The position numbers were made by a program, and so were the translations under genes. Of a DNA stretch of 10,088 nucleotides, positions 6,738 through 10,088 are shown one piece after another. The stretch comes from Nitrososphaera sp. GTDB lineage: Archaea > Thermoproteota > Nitrososphaeria > Nitrososphaerales > Nitrososphaeraceae. Position 1 is the first letter of the stretch. Each line of letters starts with the position of its first letter. The notes beneath the pieces were generated by a model. That model saw only the letters and a program-made list of their open reading frames with translations, ran no database searches and was not told the DNA's origin. Location of the stretch: positions 1 to 10,088 of the forward strand of contig JAICVG010000015.1 in assembly GCA_025935445.1 (NCBI GenBank), written 5' to 3'.

Positions 6738-7766
6738 TCATGTATATACATTTTCCCAAGTCACTTCATCAAGTGCAGCAGCTATTTGGCTATATGGTCT
6801 TGTTGAGCTCCAAAATATCATTACATGGTCTGCAGTCTTATTATCATGCCAATAAAGCTCTCCGGTAGAGCCACCGTCATCTATGCATACGGAGCTTTCC
6901 CTTTTATCATAAAATGAGCAGGATGCAAAATGGAAGCTATGTGTTGACTCTATTTTCAATCCATGTAATGGAAACTGTTGTCTATAGTATTCTAAATGAC
7001 CTTGATGCAGCTGACCATCGTTGTCATATGGATTTGCAACTGGCCTTTGTGGCGAATAAAAGAACCCTGCAGTTATATTAGACGATTGATCCACTGGTGT
7101 ATCTGTAACCTTGATAGTAATTGGTTTAGCTTCTACCTTGTCCGTTCCATAAAGATATGCTTCCATTCTATATTCTCCAATTGGCAGGACTGTTGTTCCA
7201 GAATTAGATATACCTCTGTTAAATTTAGGATAACTAAGGAGGGGTGTCTGGAATGCAGTCTCATTGGTGTGGGCATCAACCACCCTTACAATGTAATCAT
7301 GTGGGATATCCCAAGGTGCGTCAGCCATATGAAATGCGATACTTGTTCCATTTGATACTGTCAAGTTTGTCGGAATAGCATAAGCATTTTTGTTTGTAAT
7401 AAGTTTGTGAGATTCTTCAGGCCAGTTCTCATGAAACTCATTTGCCATATAAATTACAAAAGTTTTTACAGTCTGGGGCACTACGAAAGCCTCTGTTTCA
7501 TATACAACGGTAGAGGAATTGGACGATATGGCCATCGTTGTGTTAGCTGAAATTGCACCACTACTACTACTATTATCATTGGAGGACGACGATGGATTTG
7601 ATACAAGAAATGTTGCTAGTTCTTGAATTTCATAACCTAAACTGTCCATAGCATAAGAAGGAGAAGGGGCTGATACTCCTATTTCTGCTAGATAGAAGAC
7701 AAGGATAATAATAGTAGCAGTAGTAGTAATACTACCACTTAATAGTGAACATAAAGTTACCTTCAT
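6738..7766 (-). CDS. exported or membrane-anchored glycoprotein-like protein, possible cupredoxin-like domain
   Basis: A 342-aa protein of unknown function. Residues 12-33 are hydrophobic (signal peptide or anchor), so the rest should lie outside the cell. A Ser/Asn-rich linker follows (56-86). Residues 88-222 look like a beta-sandwich: IPTNLTVSNGTSIAFHMADA (131-150), PWDIPHDYIV (151-160), then TTVLPIGEYRMEAYLYG (191-207). The pattern recalls archaeal cupredoxin or plastocyanin-like exported proteins, but only a PH motif (His156) is kept, and no Cys or Met copper ligand follows GEY, so copper binding is doubtful. A second region (226-342) carries HSFHF (276-280) and two Cys (283, 294) that could form a disulfide. 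Eight N-x-S/T sequons (Asn65, 75, 83, 134, 139, 168, 230, 309) suggest heavy N-glycosylation. The start is ATG 7766. An AT-rich TATA-like stretch about 30 nt upstream suggests a very short leader. No operon partner is apparent. Confidence 0.8.
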   Translation of the reverse strand: MKVTLCSLLSGSITTTATIIILVFYLAEIGVSAPSPSYAMDSLGYEIQELATFLVSNPSSSSNDNSSSSGAISANTTMAISSNSSTVVYETEAFVVPQTVKTFVIYMANEFHENWPEESHKLITNKNAYAIPTNLTVSNGTSIAFHMADAPWDIPHDYIVRVVDAHTNETAFQTPLLSYPKFNRGISNSGTTVLPIGEYRMEAYLYGTDKVEAKPITIKVTDTPVDQSSNITAGFFYSPQRPVANPYDNDGQLHQGHLEYYRQQFPLHGLKIESTHSFHFASCSFYDKRESSVCIDDGGSTGELYWHDNKTADHVMIFWSSTRPYSQIAAALDEVTWENVYT

Positions 7767-7949
7767 TATAATTTAATCCAGCCTTGCAACACCATTATTA
7801 CTTTTTTTGATATCAGTCAACGAATTTAAGAGAGACGTTAACACTTATTTTTGATAGCTATCTTACAACAAACTCAAGAAATTATATATTAGATTTATAT
7901 TAGAAAAAGAGAAGAGAACGCGAGATTTGAGTCATGAGTTCGGCCTAGC

Positions 7950-8048
7950 TTAGCAGCAACTGCTCTGCTCTACATCTGATGTGGTGTAATTATTACCAAT
8001 ATTATCAACAGAGAGATGTACTAATCTCTCACTTGGTCTACTTTTCAT
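7950..8048 (-). CDS. possible 32-aa microprotein
   Basis: ATG (8048) to TAA. The product begins MKSRPSERLVHLSVDNIGNN and ends TTSDVEQSSCC. It lies upstream of the exported-protein gene on the same strand, and the 8011-8030 palindrome falls inside it. No family is recognised, and the start signals are unclear. Chance is the main alternative. Confidence 0.2.
   Translation of the reverse strand: MKSRPSERLVHLSVDNIGNNYTTSDVEQSSCC
8011..8030. repeat. 7-bp inverted repeat
   Basis: GAGAGAT (8011-8017) and ATCTCTC (8024-8030) pair perfectly around GTACTA, which is itself part of a near-palindrome. It is one of two palindromes in the spacer between the divergent exported-protein and zinc-ribbon genes. 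Confidence 0.5.
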
Positions 8049-8057
8049 TCCATACTT

Positions 8058-8083
8058 CTCTACCTAAAATCGAAGAGGTAGAG
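8058..8083. repeat. 7-bp inverted repeat beside the TATA box, operator-like
   Basis: CTCTACC (8058-8064) and GGTAGAG (8077-8083) are perfect complements separated by 12 nt. The right arm ends only a few bases before the TATA-like element of the zinc-ribbon gene, a position where a dimeric archaeal regulator could affect TBP/TFB binding. The regulator is unknown. Confidence 0.45.
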
Positions 8084-8085
8084 TC

Positions 8086-8093
8086 CATATAAG
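8086..8093 (+). promoter_or_regulatory. TATA-box candidate for the zinc-ribbon gene
   Basis: CATATAAG-type sequence (within CCATATAAGAAA). Initiation about 25 nt downstream would give a leader of roughly 35 nt to ATG 8151. A second candidate, CTTTTTATG, lies near 8115-8123 and would give a leader of about 10 nt. Confidence 0.4.
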
Positions 8094-8150
8094 AAATGAG
8101 AAACCATTGATTACCTTTTTATGCCTACATATCTTCACGTGTCATAAGAT

Positions 8151-8288
8151 ATGCCCAAGCAGACAGTTTACGGAAGATGTCCAAGCTGCAAGACCAAGAG
8201 CCAGCTAGAAGTAGTTTCTCGCAATCCAGGAAGAGAGAAATTCAAGTGCAATCAATGCTATCACAAGTTTGGAATGGATGAACTTTAG
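8151..8288 (+). CDS. 45-aa zinc-ribbon microprotein
   Basis: An ATG-to-TAG gene of 46 codons, too short for a 60-residue cutoff. The product is nearly all zinc ribbon: CPSC (10-13) and CNQC (33-36) separated by 19 residues, in a beta-rich basic context (GRCPSCKTKSQLEVV at 9-ish to 22, then REKFKCNQCYHKFGMDEL at 28-45). Two CxxC pairs at this spacing are a classic four-Cys Zn site. Such minimal ribbons are common in archaea and usually bind nucleic acid or join larger complexes, but the actual partner is unknown. A TATA-like element and a palindrome lie upstream. Codon pattern and domain completeness make it a convincing gene. It stands alone on its strand, divergent from the exported-protein gene. 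Confidence 0.85.
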   Translation: MPKQTVYGRCPSCKTKSQLEVVSRNPGREKFKCNQCYHKFGMDEL

Positions 8289-8378
8289 TTCCCTTAACCA
8301 GTCTCCTCAATTACTAGAAGTAGCTAATCAAATGCATTTCTCATCCAAAAAGTAAGATATTCATGCTTTTTGGTGTCG

Positions 8379-8590
8379 CTAGCGAGCTCTTATTCCCTCC
8401 TTGATGCTGATGGGTTGACAGCCCAGTAAATTGATCTTCTCCTGTACTGCCTGCTGCATCTGTCGCTCACACTATGCATTTGCAATCTTTTCATTCGTCT
8501 AATCAACAAATTTCCAACACTGTATATGTCATCCTTATGCCACACGGTCTGTCTTGTATTCAGTGTCTGGCTTTCTTTTAATTTAGACAA
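8379..8590 (-). pseudogene. probable frameshifted small gene, unknown family
   Basis: The minus strand opens with TTG (8590) and reads residues such as TVWHKDDIYSVGNLLIRRMK, then becomes unlike protein (Arg/Ser-rich) near 8470. A neighbouring frame takes over with ERQMQQAVQEKINLLGCQPI and SIKEGIRAR, ending at TAG 8379-8381. Joined by one frame change, this gives a coherent helical protein of about 70 residues. Neither frame alone does. This is inference from composition, and no family is recognised. Alternatives are two unrelated short frames, or a sequencing error in an intact gene. Confidence 0.35.
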
Positions 8591-8705
8591 TTTGTAATCT
8601 TATTATCGCTCTAAGGTGGACATGGTTGGTTGTTGAGAACATGTGATCTCTCTAGGAATAGTAAATTTTGCTCTCTAGCCTTAATTCTAGCCCAATAGGG
8701 CCTAT

Positions 8706-9006
8706 CTAATATTCAAGAATACGATAGCATAGCTGCACCAACCCACTCTCAAAAGGAATAGACTCTAGCAGTCGCAAGTTTACGCGTTTTTTTATATTGT
8801 TAAAAAGAGGAATGCCTTTTCTAAGAATGATTGGATGGACAGATAGAATAATTTCATCTACCAAATCTGCATTTAGGAATATTGACACCATTTCTCCACC
8901 TCCTAATAGCCAGATATCTTTATCGCCAACTGTCTGTTTGTTGGATTAGACGTCTGACAAATCCTGGAATATCGTCATCAATGTACTCTACATCAGGGGT
9001 CTTTTT
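8706..9006 (-). pseudogene. C-terminal remnant of a RibD_C/DHFR-like reductase, frameshifted
   Basis: Two minus-strand frames together give the C-terminal half of the RibD_C / dihydrofolate-reductase-like family (NADPH-dependent reductases). Frame one (from about 9006) reads KTPDVEYIDDDIPGFVRRLI, then QQTDSWR and stop (TAA near 8919). One base on, frame two reads VGDKDIWLLGGGEMVSIFLN and continues with DLVDEIILSVHPIILRKGIP, LF, and FESGLVQLCYRILEY to the stop at 8706. DIWLLGGG, the LVDEI core and the FESGLVQL tail are strong family marks. The N-terminal half (about 90 residues with the cofactor-binding start) is absent: its place is taken by the 3' end of the membrane-protein gene, whose stop (8993) overlaps this remnant. 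So this is a truncated and frameshifted relic. The apparent GGAGGTG before ATG 8891 is just the Gly-Gly-Gly codons. Confidence 0.75.
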
Positions 9007-9688
9007 CTTCTTCAAGTAAAGAGAGTGTCCCATCCAATTTTCCAATCTGCTCCATAATCCCCTTTTTTAATTCTCTGAGGAGCTCTTTATCATGTTCTGG
9101 ATCTATTCTAAGAATTTCATCGAATAAATACAGAGTGTAAAATAGGTTGTTTACTCCGAATTTATCAGCTAGACGTGGATTTTGAACTAAATCGATAATT
9201 TGCGCAAAATCTAGAACTATCTTTTTTCTTAGTTCTTCTGTTTGTTTTCTTGAGCGGTCAGCACTATATCTTACAATTTGCCAATCCTTAGGTGGAGGGT
9301 CATCGCTATATTTATCAATGAGGTTTTCTATTCTGACTAGATTTTTCGTAATTCGCAATGTATTAGAGCTAATACGATGTAAATAGTAATTCTTTTTTCT
9401 ACCCTCTCTCTGCTTAACTTCAGCAGTATCTCTTATCTTAACTTCAGTGAGTATCCTCTCCATTATTTTGCTTGGTTTCATTTGAAAATAATAATATCCC
9501 ATGACCAGTCCGATTATCCCAATAGCAATTCCACCTATACTGCTGAGGAGTATAGTATTTGTATATACAATTTGCAGGTTCAGGTTGTGCTGTAGAATAG
9601 TCAAGAGGGTCGCAGTAGTACCAACAGCTATAGCTATGCTTGCAGGGACTATCCAGAATATTGGATCTGACCGCATGTATACCAGCAT
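8993..9688 (-). CDS. two-helix membrane protein with cytoplasmic helical domain, function unknown
   Basis: A 231-aa protein with no recognised family. Two hydrophobic helices lie at about 10-32 (IFWIVPASIAIAVGTTATLL within) and 45-68. A Lys/Arg-rich stretch (70-101) follows, then a long, mostly helical, charged domain to the end with FAQIIDLVQNPRLADKFGVN near its middle and a Glu-rich C-terminus (LLEEEKDP). Positive charges after helix 2 suggest that both the short N-terminus and the large domain are cytoplasmic. The frame extends 13 codons further to a TTG at 9727. ATG 9688 (after CGGGAT) or ATG 9676 fit better with a TATA-like TTTAATAC near 9704-9714. Its stop overlaps the start of the reductase remnant, so its 3' end lies at a recombination junction. 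Whether its own C-terminus is original is unclear. Confidence 0.7.
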   Translation of the reverse strand: MLVYMRSDPIFWIVPASIAIAVGTTATLLTILQHNLNLQIVYTNTILLSSIGGIAIGIIGLVMGYYYFQMKPSKIMERILTEVKIRDTAEVKQREGRKKNYYLHRISSNTLRITKNLVRIENLIDKYSDDPPPKDWQIVRYSADRSRKQTEELRKKIVLDFAQIIDLVQNPRLADKFGVNNLFYTLYLFDEILRIDPEHDKELLRELKKGIMEQIGKLDGTLSLLEEEKDP

Positions 9689-9974
9689 ATCCCGAGCGGC
9701 AGTGGTATTAAACTGAACGCACTTCAACTTACAAACTACAGATTAATCCCTTCAAAGATTTTCTCTTTCTAAAGGCTTTATCTTGCCTGCTTTTATTCTG
9801 CAGAACCATCAAAACATGATATAATGTGTACAAAAGCAATATCACTGATGTAGGCAATGACTACTACCATTATTATCTCCCTGTTTGATATAAAACCAGC
9901 TGAATTTGGTCAGATGATAGACATAGATGGAGTAAATGCGATTTAATACCGTAGTTCTCTATAGTAGGAAAAGA

Positions 9975-10088
9975 TTGGCAGGGTGGGATTTGAACCCACG
10001 AGCCCAACTCATCAACACTCCCAAACAGGTATTATTTATCTCCTATCTAAAGGGACAGATATGGAAAGAGAAGAACTGCTCATGTCCT
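9975..10088 (-). tRNA. tRNA gene, 3' part only; isotype undetermined
   Basis: The minus strand carries a perfect T arm: GTGGG (9995-9999), loop TTCAAAT (9988-9994), CCCAC (9983-9987). A 7-nt acceptor strand CCTGCCA (9976-9982) and discriminator A (9975) follow. No CCA tail is encoded. The matching 5' acceptor strand (TGGCAGG or similar) and a D arm are not found in the remaining 90 nt to the window edge, so a normal intronless tRNA does not fit well. Either an archaeal tRNA intron separates the halves, with the 5' exon outside the window, or this is a tRNA 3' fragment such as an attachment-site copy. The segment before the T arm can be read as a long variable arm (GAGT-TGG-GCTC), hinting at Leu or Ser, but this is weak. 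Confidence 0.6.

Noticed and set aside
8706..8891. Treating the 61-codon ORF from ATG 8891 as an intact gene with a GGAGGTG ribosome site
   Set aside because: The sequence upstream of the ATG encodes the family's DIWLLGGGE motif, so the ATG is internal to a broken reductase.
9857..9946. 29-codon plus-strand ORF starting MTTTIIISLFDIKP
   Set aside because: A stop lies just upstream, and it has no ribosome site, promoter or family. Kept only as a weak possibility.

Overview
The window looks like a piece of an archaeal chromosome, most likely a soil ammonia-oxidising thaumarchaeon of the Nitrososphaera/Nitrosocosmicus type. This is inferred from content: an isoprenyl diphosphate synthase with a PAP2 phosphatase, a stand-alone TatA, a large glutamate dehydrogenase, a DUF72 protein and a tiny zinc ribbon. 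Many genes are preceded by TATA-like boxes instead of Shine-Dalgarno sites. Genes are mostly single transcription units separated by long AT-rich spacers, and the two strands are mixed. No mobile element, CRISPR array or rRNA was seen. No species was established.

Layout. Positions 1-421 hold a 12-unit TTA microsatellite, which lies inside a possible 49-codon ORF, and a minus-strand terminator. Positions 422-1923 hold two minus-strand genes: a VOC/glyoxalase-fold protein and a DUF72 (YecE-like) protein. A possible 38-aa minus-strand microgene (2032-2148) lies in the divergent spacer before the plus-strand block. That block runs from 2259 to 6215: polyprenyl/geranylgeranyl diphosphate synthase, PAP2-family membrane phosphatase, a spacer with two strong inverted repeats, TatA, and Glu/Leu/Phe/Val dehydrogenase. 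After a 41-nt all-pyrimidine tract comes a minus-strand gene for an exported, sequon-rich protein (6738-7766). Next are a spacer with two palindromes and a 45-aa zinc-ribbon gene (8151-8288), which is too short for usual ORF cutoffs. Positions 8379-9006 look like gene debris: a probably frameshifted small gene and the frameshifted C-terminal half of a RibD_C/DHFR-like reductase. The latter abuts a two-helix membrane protein gene of unknown function (8993-9688). The window ends in the 3' part of a minus-strand tRNA gene whose 5' part is not visible.

How the genes fit together. The synthase and PAP2 phosphatase could act in sequence on isoprenoid diphosphates (lipid or carrier precursors, then dephosphorylation or recycling). 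They are 250 bases apart, so co-transcription is not shown. TatA belongs to folded-protein export, and glutamate dehydrogenase links ammonium to 2-oxoglutarate/glutamate. The remaining genes are unrelated to these or of unknown role. No clearly new multi-gene system is visible. The best leads are unusual active-site residues in the synthase and phosphatase, the decaying gene cluster at 8.4-9.0 kb, and several unannotated microgenes.
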